From: Desertimonas sp963733085 | GTDB lineage: Bacteria; Actinomycetota; Acidimicrobiia; Acidimicrobiales; Ilumatobacteraceae | DNA: 64,000 nt | Assembly (NCBI GenBank): GCA_963733085.1 | Contig: CAVTBY010000015.1 | Coordinates: forward strand, 1-64,000 | Direction of reading: 5' to 3' | Position numbers and translations under genes: made by a program | The notes under the pieces: generated by a model | Database searches by the model: none | Told to the model about the DNA's origin: nothing | What the model saw: the letters and a program-made list of their open reading frames with translations, nothing else | Part shown: positions 45,760 through 54,626 of the stretch, in pieces | Layout: each line of letters opens with the position of its first letter | Numbering within the stretch: position 1 is the stretch's first letter

Positions 45760-47296
45760 CGACGGCTCGGCTCTTGGCTGGGCTGAGGCGCACCATCGTC
45801 CACGAGACCGGAGGCAACGGAACATCGATCACGCTGTCGACGTCAGGTGGTGGCAACGACACCGTGCGCGGCTGCACGCGGTCGGGCTCGGCCGCGGTGT
45901 TGCTGGCGTGGCGGTCGGCGTCGGCGAGCTGGAGGCATTCCACGGCCGCGACCTGACCGAGCGGCCGGGTGTCGACAGCCAATTGCACCGTGGCATCGAG
46001 CGAGCGATTGACGACGAACAGGACGGTGCCGGCGTCGTCGCGGGTGGCGACGGCGTCGACGAGCGGCACCTCGCCGAACCGCTCCGTCTCGTAGCTCGGC
46101 GCGTCGATCGCTACGCGCACGACGTCGCCGCGGGCGTAGCGGGACGTCGCGGCGAACGGGTGGAACGTCGTCTGTCGCCAGGCTGGACCGCCGGGCTCGG
46201 TCATCATCGGCGCGATCACGTTGACGAGCTGCGCCAGACAGGCGACGGCGACTCGGTCGGCGTGCCGGAGCAGCGAGATCAGCAGATTGCCCACGACGAC
46301 GGCATCGGTGACGCTGTAGCGATCCTCGATCAGACGTGGCGCGATTGGCCATCCCGGCTCGGGACCGTCGTGCTGGAACCTGCTGATGTACCACACGTTC
46401 CACTCGTCGAACGAGAGGTCGATGCGCTTGCTCACGCCGAGCTTGGCGCGGACGTGGTCGGCGGTGGCGGTGACGGCATCGATGAAGCGATCCATGTCGA
46501 CTGCCGAGGCGAGGAAGCTGCCGGGATCGCCCTCGTGTTCTTCGTAGTAGGCATGCAGCGACACGTAGTCGACGACGTCGTAGGCCTCTTCGAGGACCGT
46601 CGCCTCCCACGACCCGAACGTGGGCATCGACGAGTGGGAACTGCCGCACGCCACGAGCTCGAGGTCGGGCTCGGCCTGACGCATCGCCCGTGCCGTCTCG
46701 GCGGCGAGTCGCCCGTACTCGGCTGCTGTCTTGTGTCCGGTCTGCCACGGCCCGTCGAGCTCATTGCCGAGGCACCACAACCGAACCCCATGGGGTTCTT
46801 TGGCACCGTTGGCAACGCGTTGGTCCGACAGCGCCGTGCCCGATGGGTGATTGGCGTACTCCAGCAGGTCGATGGCCTCGGCGACGCCGCGGGTGCCGAG
46901 GTTGACGGCGAGCATCGGCTCGACACCAGCCCGGGCACACCACGTGACGAACTCGTCCATGCCGACCTCGTTGGTCTCGCGGCTGCGCCAGGCGAGGTCA
47001 CGCCGCACCGGACGGCGGTCACGCCGTCCGACGCCGTCCTCCCACCGATAATTGGACACGAAGTTGCCGCCCGGGTAGCGCACTACCGTGACGCCGAGCT
47101 CCTGGGTGAGGGCAAGGACGTCGCCGCGGAAACCGTCCTCGTCGGCAGTGGGATGGCCGGGCTCGTAGATCCCCGTGTACACGCAGCGGCCGAGGTGCTC
47201 GACGAACGAGCCGAACAACCGGCGCTTCACCGGAGCAACCTGCGCCGCTGGATCGATCACGACGCGGGCGGCGAGCGGATCTTGCTGGATACTCAC
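45749..47296 (-). CDS. alpha-L-arabinofuranosidase, GH51
   Basis: 515 aa, cytoplasmic; it removes arabinofuranose from imported arabino-oligosaccharides. The GH51 barrel is clear from RRLFGSFVEHLGRCVYTGIY, VTVVRYPGGNFVSNYRWEDG, and CLGNELDGPWQTGHKTAAEY, where Glu in GNE is the acid/base. The nucleophile Glu is in IDLSFDEWNVWYISRF. A C-terminal beta-sandwich follows. There is no signal peptide. GTG 47296 is chosen for the GGAGG 8 nt upstream; the longer frame crosses the operator. It is divergent from the LacI gene and carries the same promoter-operator as the transporter. Confidence 0.93.
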   Translation of the reverse strand: MSIQQDPLAARVVIDPAAQVAPVKRRLFGSFVEHLGRCVYTGIYEPGHPTADEDGFRGDVLALTQELGVTVVRYPGGNFVSNYRWEDGVGRRDRRPVRRDLAWRSRETNEVGMDEFVTWCARAGVEPMLAVNLGTRGVAEAIDLLEYANHPSGTALSDQRVANGAKEPHGVRLWCLGNELDGPWQTGHKTAAEYGRLAAETARAMRQAEPDLELVACGSSHSSMPTFGSWEATVLEEAYDVVDYVSLHAYYEEHEGDPGSFLASAVDMDRFIDAVTATADHVRAKLGVSKRIDLSFDEWNVWYISRFQHDGPEPGWPIAPRLIEDRYSVTDAVVVGNLLISLLRHADRVAVACLAQLVNVIAPMMTEPGGPAWRQTTFHPFAATSRYARGDVVRVAIDAPSYETERFGEVPLVDAVATRDDAGTVLFVVNRSLDATVQLAVDTRPLGQVAAVECLQLADADRHASNTAAEPDRVQPRTVSLPPPDVDSVIDVPLPPVSWTMVRLSPAKSRAVATS

Positions 47297-47332
47297 GACT
47301 GCGACCTCCGTAGTAGCGCGTCCGATCCCTGG

Positions 47333-47361
47333 ATTGTGAACGTTCACAAAGATTTCGTCAA
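47333..47361 (-). promoter_or_regulatory. promoter with LacI-type operator for the GH51 gene
   Basis: On the minus strand: -35 TTGACG (complement of 47356-47361), 17-bp spacer, -10 CACAAT (complement of 47333-47338). The palindrome TTGTGAACGTTCACAA is 47334-47349. It lies between the divergent GH51 and LacI genes, so the regulator may control both. Confidence 0.87.
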
Positions 47362-47409
47362 TCCCGCCCATTGCTCCAGTGGCACGCTGAGCCGCGTGAA
47401 GGCAGAACC

Positions 47410-48444
47410 GTGACTCGTCCGCCGGGGATGCATGACGTCGCGAGGATGGCGGGCGTGTCGCACCAGACGGTGTCGCGCGTCCTCAACGACCTCCCCAACG
47501 TCCGGCCGGCGACGAAGGAGCGCGTCGAGCTGGCGATCGCCGAGCTGGGCTACCGCCGCAACGCCGCAGCGCGCTCACTCGTCACGAGACGCTCGGGTGT
47601 GATCGGGGTGCTCACGCCACGCACCCATCTGTTCGGGCCGACGAGCACGATGATCGCCGTCGAGGTCGCAGCACGAGATGCTGGGTACTTCGTCAGTCTC
47701 GCCAGCGTCGCCGACTCGTCTGCGGCTGCGCTCGACGCCGCCGTCGAGCACTTCAAGGACCAGGCGGTGGAGGCAGTCGTGCTGATCGCCCCCGAGCGGG
47801 AGTGGCTCGCTGCGGCCCACATCGTCGCCAACGACTTGCCTGTGGTGACGATGTCCGCCGACTACCGCGCCGCCAAGCCCTGGCTCGTGTCGGTGGCGAT
47901 GGACAATCGCGCCGGGGCTCGCCTCGTCACCAGGCATCTGATCGATCTCGGGCACCGTGACATCGCTTTCATCACCGGTCCTCAGGCCTCGCCCGAGGCT
48001 GCGGCACGGTTGCGGTCGTGGCGCCATGAGATGAGGAACGCCGGCCTCGTCACCTCGCGCGTGTATCGGGGCGACTGGAGCTCGGCGACCGGGTTCGCCG
48101 CCGGCCGCCAGATGGTCGCCGACGGTCTCCCGACGGCGGTCTTCGCGGCGAACGATCAGACGGCGCTGGGGCTGTTGTCTGCGCTCGGCGCAGCGGGCGT
48201 CAACGTTCCCGGTGACGTGTCCGTCGCCGGCTTCGACGACCTGCCCGATGCCGAGTTCTTCCAACCTGGACTGACCACGGTGCGCCAGGACTTCGCCGCC
48301 CTCGCCGCCCGCTGCGTCGGCGTGCTGGAGCGGATCCTCGCGGGCGAGTCTGCATCAAGCGTCAGCATCAGCGGCGAGTTGGTGATCAGGGAGAGCACCG
48401 CCCCGCCACCCCCATCGAGGATGACGCCGAGCGCGGCCGGCTGA
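47410..48444 (+). CDS. LacI-family transcriptional regulator of arabinoside use
   Basis: 344 aa. The helix-turn-helix and hinge helix are MHDVARMAGVSHQTVSRVLN and ATKERVELAIAELGYRRNAA, RSLVTRRSG. The sugar-binding core has IGVLTPRTHLFGPTSTM, AGARLVTRHLIDLGHRDIAF, ITGPQASPEAAARL and AVFAANDQTALGLLSAL. GTG 47410 has AAGG 6 nt upstream. The operator pairs at 39755 and 47334 fit a LacI-family dimer, and no other regulator lies nearby, so it probably represses the transporter and GH51 genes until an arabinoside binds. Confidence 0.92.
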   Translation: MTRPPGMHDVARMAGVSHQTVSRVLNDLPNVRPATKERVELAIAELGYRRNAAARSLVTRRSGVIGVLTPRTHLFGPTSTMIAVEVAARDAGYFVSLASVADSSAAALDAAVEHFKDQAVEAVVLIAPEREWLAAAHIVANDLPVVTMSADYRAAKPWLVSVAMDNRAGARLVTRHLIDLGHRDIAFITGPQASPEAAARLRSWRHEMRNAGLVTSRVYRGDWSSATGFAAGRQMVADGLPTAVFAANDQTALGLLSALGAAGVNVPGDVSVAGFDDLPDAEFFQPGLTTVRQDFAALAARCVGVLERILAGESASSVSISGELVIRESTAPPPPSRMTPSAAG

Positions 48445-48451
48445 CATCCGA

Positions 48452-48498
48452 ACCGATGGGTGTTTTCATGACCGAATCGTCATGAAACACCCATCGGT
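48452..48498. repeat. intergenic palindrome, copy 4
   Basis: Outer arms ACCGATGGGTGTTT / AAACACCCATCGGT; inner stem TCATGAC/GTCATGA around CGAATC. It starts 7 bases after the LacI stop and ends 9 bases before the convergent EamA stop, the position of a bidirectional terminator. Confidence 0.88.
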
Positions 48499-48507
48499 CG
48501 CAGTTGC

Positions 48508-49329
48508 TCAGCGGGCGGCAACGAGGAGGACGAGGCCGGCGAGGATGACGCCGGCGGCCAGCGTTCGCCGGTGCACGGCACCCTCGTCCAGGTAGCGGTT
48601 GCCGAGGAAGGCGGCGATCAGCACGCCGGACTCGCGCAGGGCGGCGACGTATCCCACCGGGGCTCGGCGGACAGCGGCCATCACCAGCATGTAGGCGAGC
48701 ACTGCCATCGCCCCGGTGATCGCCGCCTGTCGCCAACCGACGCGCATCGTCGCCGCGAGCCGGGGCCCGCGCCGGGTGGCGACCACGTAGATCGACATCA
48801 CTACGCCGATGGCGACGAATGCCGCGAGCGGGTAGGTGATCCCGAAGGATCTCACCGCCCGACTGTCGTTGACGGTGTAGACGCCGATCGTCACGCCGAC
48901 AGCGACCGCCGTCGACAGTTGCGTCGCGGTCGCACCTCCCGACAGCAGCCACATGCCCGCGGCGACGATGAGCACGGCGAGCGCTCCGACGACGCCGAGG
49001 TCGTCATCGAGCAGCACGACGCCACCCAGGGCGGCGAGCACCGCCCCGGTGCCGCGGGCTATGGGGTAGGCCACTGCGAAGTCGCCGTGTTCGTAGGCGC
49101 GGGCGAGCAGCAGCAGGTACGGAACGTGGACGACGCCGGTGACGAGCGCCGGCCACCAGGCCGCGGCCGGGAGGTCGCGGGTGATCGCCAGCACGAGAGC
49201 GCCGATCAAGCCGCCGATCATGAACTGCGCCGACAGTGTCGTGACCCGATCGGCACTGCGCTTGGCGACGAGGTTCCACGCCGCGTGCAGCCCTGCCGCG
49301 GTGAGTGCCAGGAGGGTGGCGGCGAGCAC
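48508..49329 (-). CDS. EamA-family transporter
   Basis: 273-aa inner-membrane protein with about ten hydrophobic segments, from LAATLLALTAAGLHAAWNLV to TLAAGVILAGLVLLVAAR. The two EamA repeats are visible (LLLARAYEHGDFAVAYPIAR and VRRAPVGYVAALRESGVLIA). The HAAWNLVAKRSAD start and the YPIARGTGAVLAAL motif belong to the small-molecule exporter branch; the substrate is unknown. GTG 49329 is the first in-frame start. It lies 29 bp after the carboxylase stop and probably shares its transcript. Confidence 0.85.
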   Translation of the reverse strand: MLAATLLALTAAGLHAAWNLVAKRSADRVTTLSAQFMIGGLIGALVLAITRDLPAAAWWPALVTGVVHVPYLLLLARAYEHGDFAVAYPIARGTGAVLAALGGVVLLDDDLGVVGALAVLIVAAGMWLLSGGATATQLSTAVAVGVTIGVYTVNDSRAVRSFGITYPLAAFVAIGVVMSIYVVATRRGPRLAATMRVGWRQAAITGAMAVLAYMLVMAAVRRAPVGYVAALRESGVLIAAFLGNRYLDEGAVHRRTLAAGVILAGLVLLVAAR

Positions 49330-49358
49330 CTAGTGGGCCACCACGGGGACGGGGGCGG

Positions 49359-51146
49359 CTACTCGATGACGGCGACCACGTCGCCACCACCCACGGTGTC
49401 GCCGGCGGCGACCTTGATCTCGGCGACCGTTCCGCCGCGTTCGGCGGAGATCTGGTTCTCCATCTTCATCGCCTCGAGCACGACGACGGCTTGGCCGGCC
49501 TCGATCTGCTCGCCGACCTCGACGAGCACCTTGACGATCGTCCCCTGCATCGGCACCGTCACGTGGCCGCTGCCGGCGGCGCCCGCCGACCCGTGCGGTG
49601 AAGACCGTCGAATGTTGCGAACGACACCACGGCGGCCACCGGCGCCAGGGCCGGCGATGTCACCGGCTTCCGGCACCCACAGCGTCACATCGAAGCGCTT
49701 GCCGTTGACCTCGACGGTGGTGTGTCGCCGAGCGAGTTGCGGGGCCGATGCGACCTCGTCGCCTCCGCCCGTTGCAGCCGGTGGTGTCACGAGGGCAGAG
49801 AGGTCGAGGCGTTCCTCGACCCACTTCGTGGAGTGCTCGACGTTGACGAAGTCGGGGTGTCGGAGGATCGCCAGATCGGCAGGAATGGTTGTCGCCACGC
49901 CCTCGACCTTGGTCTCCTCGAGGGCAGTGATGGTGCGGGCGATCGCCGTCGGACGATCCCTGCCCCAGACGACGAGCTTGGCGACGAGGTTGTCGTAGTA
50001 CGGCGAGATCTCGTCCCCGGCGTGGTATCCGGAGTCGAAGCGGACGCCGAAGCCTTGGGGCTCGTCGAGCCGCGTGATCCGGCCGGGAGACGGCAGGAAC
50101 GCCCCACCAGCCGGGTCTTCGGCGTTGACCCGGACCTCGATCGCGTGACCGCGACGCTGGGCGAGCACCTCCTCCTGGGTCATCGGCAGCGGCTCACCGG
50201 AAGCGACACGGATCTGCCACTCGACGAGGTTGATCCCGGTGATCGCTTCGGTCACGGGGTGTTCCACCTGCAGCCGCGTGTTCATCTCGAGGAAGAAGAA
50301 GTCGCCTTCCTGGTAGATGAACTCGACCGTGCCGGCGTTGTAGTAGCCGACCGCGAGCCCGGCCTTGATCGCCGCGGCACCCATCGCCGCCTCGACGCCG
50401 TCGGGGAGCCCCGGCGCGGGTGCCTCCTCGATGAGCTTTTGGTGGCGCCGCTGGGCAGAGCAGTCACGCGACGAGACCCACACGATGTCGCCGTGCTGGT
50501 CGCCGACGACCTGCACTTCGACATGGCGTGGCCACGTGAGATAGCGCTCGACGTAGACCTCGTCGCGCCCGAAGAACGCCTTTGCTTCACGCTGCGCGCT
50601 GGCCATCGCCTCGTCGACATCGCCGGCGGAGTGGACGACCTTCATGCCGCGACCGCCTCCGCCAAAGGCTGCCTTGATCGCCACGGGCCAGCCGTGGTCG
50701 TCACCGAACGCACGGATCTCGTCAGGCCCCGCGGCGAAGTCCGTGGTGCCAGGCACGATCGGCGCGCCACCGCTGAGCGCCGCCCGGCGGCTCGAAACCT
50801 TGTCGCCCATCGCCTCGATGGCGCTCGCCGGCGGTCCGATGAACGTCACGCCGTGATCGGTGATCGCCCGGGCGAAGTCGGCGTTCTCGGAGAAGAACCC
50901 ATATCCCGGATGCACGCCGTCGGCACCGCTGCGAGCGACAGCGTCGAGGATCGCCGCAGTGTTGAGATAGCTCTCCGCGGCGGTCTTGCCACCGAGGGCG
51001 TACGCCTCGTCGGCGAGCCGGACGTGCAAGGCATCGCGATCGAGCTCCGAGTACACGGCCACCGTGGCGATCCCGAGTTCGCGAGCGGCGCGCACGACGC
51101 GCACGGCGATCTCTCCGCGGTTGGCGATGAGGATCTTCTCCAGCAC
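49359..51146 (-). CDS. acyl-CoA carboxylase alpha subunit (biotin carboxylase + BCCP)
   Basis: 595 aa. It carboxylates biotin with ATP and bicarbonate and passes the carboxyl group to an acyl-CoA carboxyltransferase, making malonyl- or methylmalonyl-CoA. Order: biotin carboxylase N-domain (KILIANRGEIAVRVVRAARE), ATP-grasp (KAAFGGGGRGMKVV, EMNTRLQVEHPVTEAITGIN), C-domain, linker, and biotinyl domain with the modified lysine in EAMKMEN near residue 560. TACATT 7 nt before GTG 51146 suggests a leaderless transcript. The biotin ligase that modifies it is the divergent neighbour. No beta subunit is in the window. Confidence 0.92.
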   Translation of the reverse strand: MLEKILIANRGEIAVRVVRAARELGIATVAVYSELDRDALHVRLADEAYALGGKTAAESYLNTAAILDAVARSGADGVHPGYGFFSENADFARAITDHGVTFIGPPASAIEAMGDKVSSRRAALSGGAPIVPGTTDFAAGPDEIRAFGDDHGWPVAIKAAFGGGGRGMKVVHSAGDVDEAMASAQREAKAFFGRDEVYVERYLTWPRHVEVQVVGDQHGDIVWVSSRDCSAQRRHQKLIEEAPAPGLPDGVEAAMGAAAIKAGLAVGYYNAGTVEFIYQEGDFFFLEMNTRLQVEHPVTEAITGINLVEWQIRVASGEPLPMTQEEVLAQRRGHAIEVRVNAEDPAGGAFLPSPGRITRLDEPQGFGVRFDSGYHAGDEISPYYDNLVAKLVVWGRDRPTAIARTITALEETKVEGVATTIPADLAILRHPDFVNVEHSTKWVEERLDLSALVTPPAATGGGDEVASAPQLARRHTTVEVNGKRFDVTLWVPEAGDIAGPGAGGRRGVVRNIRRSSPHGSAGAAGSGHVTVPMQGTIVKVLVEVGEQIEAGQAVVVLEAMKMENQISAERGGTVAEIKVAAGDTVGGGDVVAVIE

Positions 51147-51153
51147 GCCTGCC

Positions 51154-51159
51154 AATGTA
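51154..51159 (-). promoter_or_regulatory. -10 box TACATT of the carboxylase gene (leaderless)
   Basis: Minus-strand TACATT ends 7 nt before the GTG at 51146; it lies in the 18-bp gap before the divergent birA gene. Confidence 0.45.
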
Positions 51160-51164
51160 GGTTG

Positions 51165-51887
51165 GTGGGCGGCACGCGGCGCACGCCGGTGGGCTGGCCG
51201 GGGGAGTGGCCACCCGGCTGGCAGGTTGAACACATCGCCGCGACCGGGAGTACCAACGAGGACCTGTTGGCGTCGGCCGGTGAGCGCCCCGACCGCTCGG
51301 TCCTCGTTGCCGACTACCAACATGCCGGCCGTGGACGTCGGGATCGGGTGTGGTCGGCGATGCCTGGCCACAATCTGCTCGCCTCCATCCTCTTTCACAA
51401 GGTGCCGCCTGAACCGATGGAGCTGCCCCGCCGTGTGTCGTTGGCTGCGGTCGACGGGTGCCGCCGCTTCACCGCTGCGCCTCTGGCGTTGAAGTGGCCC
51501 AACGACGTGCTCCTCGACGAAAACAAGGTCGCCGGAGTGCTCGCCCAACGGGCCGCGAGCGGCAGTGTGGTGGTCGGCATCGGGGTCAACATCGGATGGG
51601 CCCCTGATGGTGCGAGTCGGCTGGGGAGCGCGGTCACGCCGGTCGAACTGCTCACCGAACTGCTCGCCGCGTACGACCGCCTGCCGGCGTCACCGCACGA
51701 ATTGCGTGACCGTTACCGCAGCGAGCTGGCGACGATCGGTCGACGTGTCCGCGTCGAATTGCCTGACGGTGAACTGCTCGGCGTGGCCACCGATCTCGCC
51801 GTCGATGGGCGTCTGGTCGTCGTCGACGACGCCCGCCGGACGCATCGCCTCAGCGTCGGCGACGTCGTCCATCTCCGTGCCGTTTGA
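51165..51887 (+). CDS. birA: biotin--[acetyl-CoA-carboxylase] ligase BirA
   Basis: About 240 aa. It attaches biotin to the BCCP lysine through biotinyl-AMP. Motifs: EHIAATGSTNEDLLASA, YQHAGRGRRDRVWSAMPGHN (biotin/ATP loop), LALKWPNDVLLDENKVAGVL and VVGIGVNIGWAPDG, then the C-terminal SH3-like cap ending VGDVVHLRAV. It lacks the N-terminal DNA-binding domain of E. coli BirA, so it is an enzyme only. The start is uncertain: GTG 51165 or GTG 51192, neither with a good ribosome site. It is divergent from its substrate gene. Confidence 0.9.
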   Translation: MGGTRRTPVGWPGEWPPGWQVEHIAATGSTNEDLLASAGERPDRSVLVADYQHAGRGRRDRVWSAMPGHNLLASILFHKVPPEPMELPRRVSLAAVDGCRRFTAAPLALKWPNDVLLDENKVAGVLAQRAASGSVVVGIGVNIGWAPDGASRLGSAVTPVELLTELLAAYDRLPASPHELRDRYRSELATIGRRVRVELPDGELLGVATDLAVDGRLVVVDDARRTHRLSVGDVVHLRAV

Positions 51888-51912
51888 CGGGTTACCCGGG
51901 GTTCGGTTCCGT

Positions 51913-51918
51913 TAGCGT
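51913..51918 (+). promoter_or_regulatory. -10 box TAGCGT of the LCP gene (leaderless)
   Basis: TAGCGT ends 9 nt before the ATG at 51928; no Shine-Dalgarno is present. Confidence 0.4.
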
Positions 51919-51927
51919 GGGCGTGAA

Positions 51928-52956
51928 ATGAGTAGTCGAGGTCGTATTCACCGCGCCCCGTTGGCGCTGGCTGCCCTGTTGACCGTGGTCGTCGGCGTTG
52001 GGGGCGGCGCCGGCGTCTACTTCGCCGGGGAACGCGAGGAGGGCGGCATCGAGCGGGTCGAGGAGCTGACCGACGTGCTCGAAACCAACGACGGTCCGGC
52101 GGAGAACTACCTCATCGTCGGCTCGGACAATCGCGACGTGATCGACGAAGACGCCGAGGACGCCGGGCTGTTTCTCGACGGCTCGACGGGCGAAGGCGGT
52201 CGCAGCGACACGATCATGATCCTGCGCCGCGACCCGGAGAGCGGGGCGTCGCTGCTCAGCATCCCCCGGGACCTGTGGCTGCCGATCGCCGAAGTTGGCG
52301 ACGATGGCAAGATCAACTGGGCGTACATCGGGGGTCCCCGCCGGCTCGCCGCGACGATCACCCAGGGACTGGGGATCCCGATCCATCACTACGTGGAGGT
52401 CGACTTCGCCGGGTTCCAGCAGCTCGTCGACGAGATCGGCGGCGTCGAGATCTGCGCTGGCGAGTACGCCGTCAAGGACGACAACTCGGGGCTCAGCATG
52501 CAACCAGGCTGCCAGGTGCTCGACGGGAGAATGGCGCTGGCGTATGCCCGGTCGCGGAACTACGAGGAGTTCCGCGACGGTGACTGGCGGTTGCAGGACG
52601 GCGCACCCGATCTCAACCGCATCGCCCGCCAGCAGCACTTCCTGCGCACGGCGGCAGCCGCCGTGATGGCCGAGATCAACAGCAACCCGTTCCGGCTCGG
52701 CGACCTGATCGGCACCGCCGGCAATGTCGTCCGCCTCGATGCCAATGTCGACGTGCTCGAGGCCGGCGAGGCGATGTTCGCGGCGGCCGAGGAAGGGCTG
52801 CAGACGTATGTGCTGCCGGTCGAGGAGCTCACCGTCGGCGACCAGTCGGCACTGCAACTCAGCGAGGGGGCCGAGGAGATCCTCGACTACTTCCGTGGCC
52901 TCGGGCCGCTCCCGGTCGTCACGGAGACGACCGACCCCACCGCCACAAGCTCCTGA
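51928..52956 (+). CDS. LytR-CpsA-Psr family wall-polymer ligase
   Basis: 342 aa. LCP enzymes attach glycopolymers to peptidoglycan from lipid-linked donors on the outer face of the membrane. A single N-terminal helix (APLALAALLTVVVGVGGGAG) anchors it. The LCP domain has YLIVGSDNRD, RSDTIMILRRDPESGASLLS, IPRDLWLPI and MALAYARSRNYEEF, whose arginines and aspartates bind the lipid pyrophosphate. It lies directly before the dTDP-rhamnose genes, fitting transfer of a rhamnose-containing polymer to the wall. Confidence 0.92.
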   Translation: MSSRGRIHRAPLALAALLTVVVGVGGGAGVYFAGEREEGGIERVEELTDVLETNDGPAENYLIVGSDNRDVIDEDAEDAGLFLDGSTGEGGRSDTIMILRRDPESGASLLSIPRDLWLPIAEVGDDGKINWAYIGGPRRLAATITQGLGIPIHHYVEVDFAGFQQLVDEIGGVEICAGEYAVKDDNSGLSMQPGCQVLDGRMALAYARSRNYEEFRDGDWRLQDGAPDLNRIARQQHFLRTAAAAVMAEINSNPFRLGDLIGTAGNVVRLDANVDVLEAGEAMFAAAEEGLQTYVLPVEELTVGDQSALQLSEGAEEILDYFRGLGPLPVVTETTDPTATSS

Positions 52957-52963
52957 GCGGGGT

Positions 52964-52969
52964 TACGCT
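52964..52969 (+). promoter_or_regulatory. -10 box TACGCT of rmlA (leaderless)
   Basis: TACGCT ends 8 nt before the ATG at 52978. It lies in the 21-bp gap after the LCP gene, so the rml operon may have its own promoter. Confidence 0.4.
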
Positions 52970-52977
52970 CCCGGGCG

Positions 52978-54057
52978 ATGAAGGCGCTCATCTTGGCGGG
53001 TGGTGAGGGGACGCGTTTGCGTCCGATTACGCATACGCGGGCGAAGCAGCTTGTGCCGGTGGCGAACAAGCCGATCCTCTTTTATGGCATCGAGGCGATG
53101 GTTGCCGCTGGGATCGAGGAGATCGGTGTGATCACCGGGGCGACGGGTCCGGAGGTGCGTGCTGCGGTCGGCGATGGGTCTGAGTTCGGCGCCAAGGTGA
53201 CTTACATTGCGCAGGACGCGCCGCTCGGTTTGGCTCATTGCGTGTTGATCGCCGGCGACTTCCTCGGTGGCGATGATTTCGTCATGTACCTGGGAGACAA
53301 CCTCCTCGAGCAGGACCTTTCGGCGTTCATCGCCGCGTTCGAGGAGGCGCGCCGTTCGGAGGACCCGCCGGCTGCGCAGATTTTGCTCAAGCAGGTCCCT
53401 GATCCGCATCGTTTCGGGATCGCCACGTTGGATGACGATGGCCATGTCGTCGAACTGGTCGAGAAGCCTGAGGATCCGTCGTCGGACCTCGCTCTCGTCG
53501 GTGTGTATTTGTTCGATCAGACGATCCATGACGCGGTGCGGGCGATTTCTCCGTCGGCTCGCGGTGAGTTGGAGATCACCGACGCGATCCAGTGGTTGAT
53601 CAGCAACGGTAAGCGTGTGCGCACGGAGTTGCTCACCGGGTGGTGGATCGACACTGGCAAGCTGACTCCGCTGCTCGAGGCCAACCGGTTGTTGCTGGAG
53701 AAGATCGTGACGCGTATCGATGGCGTCGTCGACGCGGGTTCGTCGCTCGATGGGCGTGTCGTCGTCGCCGAGGGCGCCGAGATCGTCAACTCGACGATCC
53801 GCGGCCCGGTGGCGATCGGGCGCGGCACGCGAGTCGTCGACAGCTTCATCGGCCCGTTCAGTGCGATCGGCAACGGCTGCGAGGTGGTGCACAGCGAGAT
53901 CGAGCATTCCGTGGTGATGGATGCGTCGAAGGTGCTGCACATCCCCCGGCTGGAGGACAGCTTGATCGGTCGGGAAGCGGTTGTCGAGCGTTCGGCGAAG
54001 CGTCCGCGGGCGCTGCGCCTGATGGTCGGCGACCACTGCCAGATCGACGTCGAGTGA
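52978..54057 (+). CDS. rmlA: glucose-1-phosphate thymidylyltransferase, long form
   Basis: 359 aa. It makes dTDP-glucose from dTTP and glucose-1-phosphate, the first step to dTDP-rhamnose. Nucleotidyltransferase domain: LILAGGEGTRLRPITHTRAK, VMYLGDNLLEQDL, and LVEKPEDPSSDLALVGVYLF. A C-terminal left-handed beta-helix (RVVVAEGAEIVNSTIRGPVA, then IGRGTRVVDSFIGPFSAIGN) makes it longer than the usual 290-aa RmlA. Its first two-thirds use T-ending codons more often than the neighbours (for example runs of TTG, GTT and CGT), hinting at a different origin. Its stop shares one base with rmlC. Confidence 0.92.
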   Translation: MKALILAGGEGTRLRPITHTRAKQLVPVANKPILFYGIEAMVAAGIEEIGVITGATGPEVRAAVGDGSEFGAKVTYIAQDAPLGLAHCVLIAGDFLGGDDFVMYLGDNLLEQDLSAFIAAFEEARRSEDPPAAQILLKQVPDPHRFGIATLDDDGHVVELVEKPEDPSSDLALVGVYLFDQTIHDAVRAISPSARGELEITDAIQWLISNGKRVRTELLTGWWIDTGKLTPLLEANRLLLEKIVTRIDGVVDAGSSLDGRVVVAEGAEIVNSTIRGPVAIGRGTRVVDSFIGPFSAIGNGCEVVHSEIEHSVVMDASKVLHIPRLEDSLIGREAVVERSAKRPRALRLMVGDHCQIDVE

Positions 54058-54626
54058 TGGCAGACGTCGTCGAGCAGGCGACTCGAGCAACGGCGATCGA
54101 CGGTCTGTTCGTGATCACGATGAAGCAGGTCAGCGACGCGCGAGGGACCGTCCGCGAGTACTTCCGTCGGTCGGCTTTTACCGCCACCGATCTGCCCTCC
54201 ATCGATCCGTTCGTCCAGATCAACGTCACGGAGTCCCGTCGTGGTGCGTTGCGCGGGTTGCACGCCGAGGCGATGACGAAGGTCGTGGCGGTGGTCGCCG
54301 GCGAGGCGTTCGGCGCCTATGTCGATCTGCGATCGGGATCGCCGACGCGTGGCGTCGTGGAGACGGTGGCACTCGTGCCCGGTGTCCAGGTGCTCGTGCC
54401 GCGTGGGGTGGCGAACGGCTTTCAGTCGCTCGTCGACGGCACGCAGTACGTCTATTGCTTCGACAAGGAATGGCGACCGGGTATGGAAGGACGTTCCTGC
54501 AACCCGTTGGATCCTCAGTTGCGGATCGACTGGCCGCTGCCGGTCGATCCCGAGGATCGGGCGCAGGTGTCGGCGAAGGACATCGCAGCGTCGACGGTCG
54601 CCGAATTGCTCGAGGAGAGTCCATGA
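54057..54626 (+). CDS. rmlC: dTDP-4-dehydrorhamnose 3,5-epimerase
   Basis: 189-aa cupin. It inverts C3 and C5 of dTDP-4-keto-6-deoxyglucose. RDS-type motifs are present: DARGTVREYFRRSAF, VQINVTESRRGALRGLHAEA (catalytic His), AYVDLRSGSPTRGVVETVAL and VLVPRGVANGFQSLVDGTQY. It is more divergent than textbook RmlC in its first strand, but sits between rmlA and rmlB, which supports the role. The ATG at 54057 shares one base with the rmlA stop; its own stop overlaps rmlB (ATGA). Confidence 0.9.
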   Translation: MADVVEQATRATAIDGLFVITMKQVSDARGTVREYFRRSAFTATDLPSIDPFVQINVTESRRGALRGLHAEAMTKVVAVVAGEAFGAYVDLRSGSPTRGVVETVALVPGVQVLVPRGVANGFQSLVDGTQYVYCFDKEWRPGMEGRSCNPLDPQLRIDWPLPVDPEDRAQVSAKDIAASTVAELLEESP

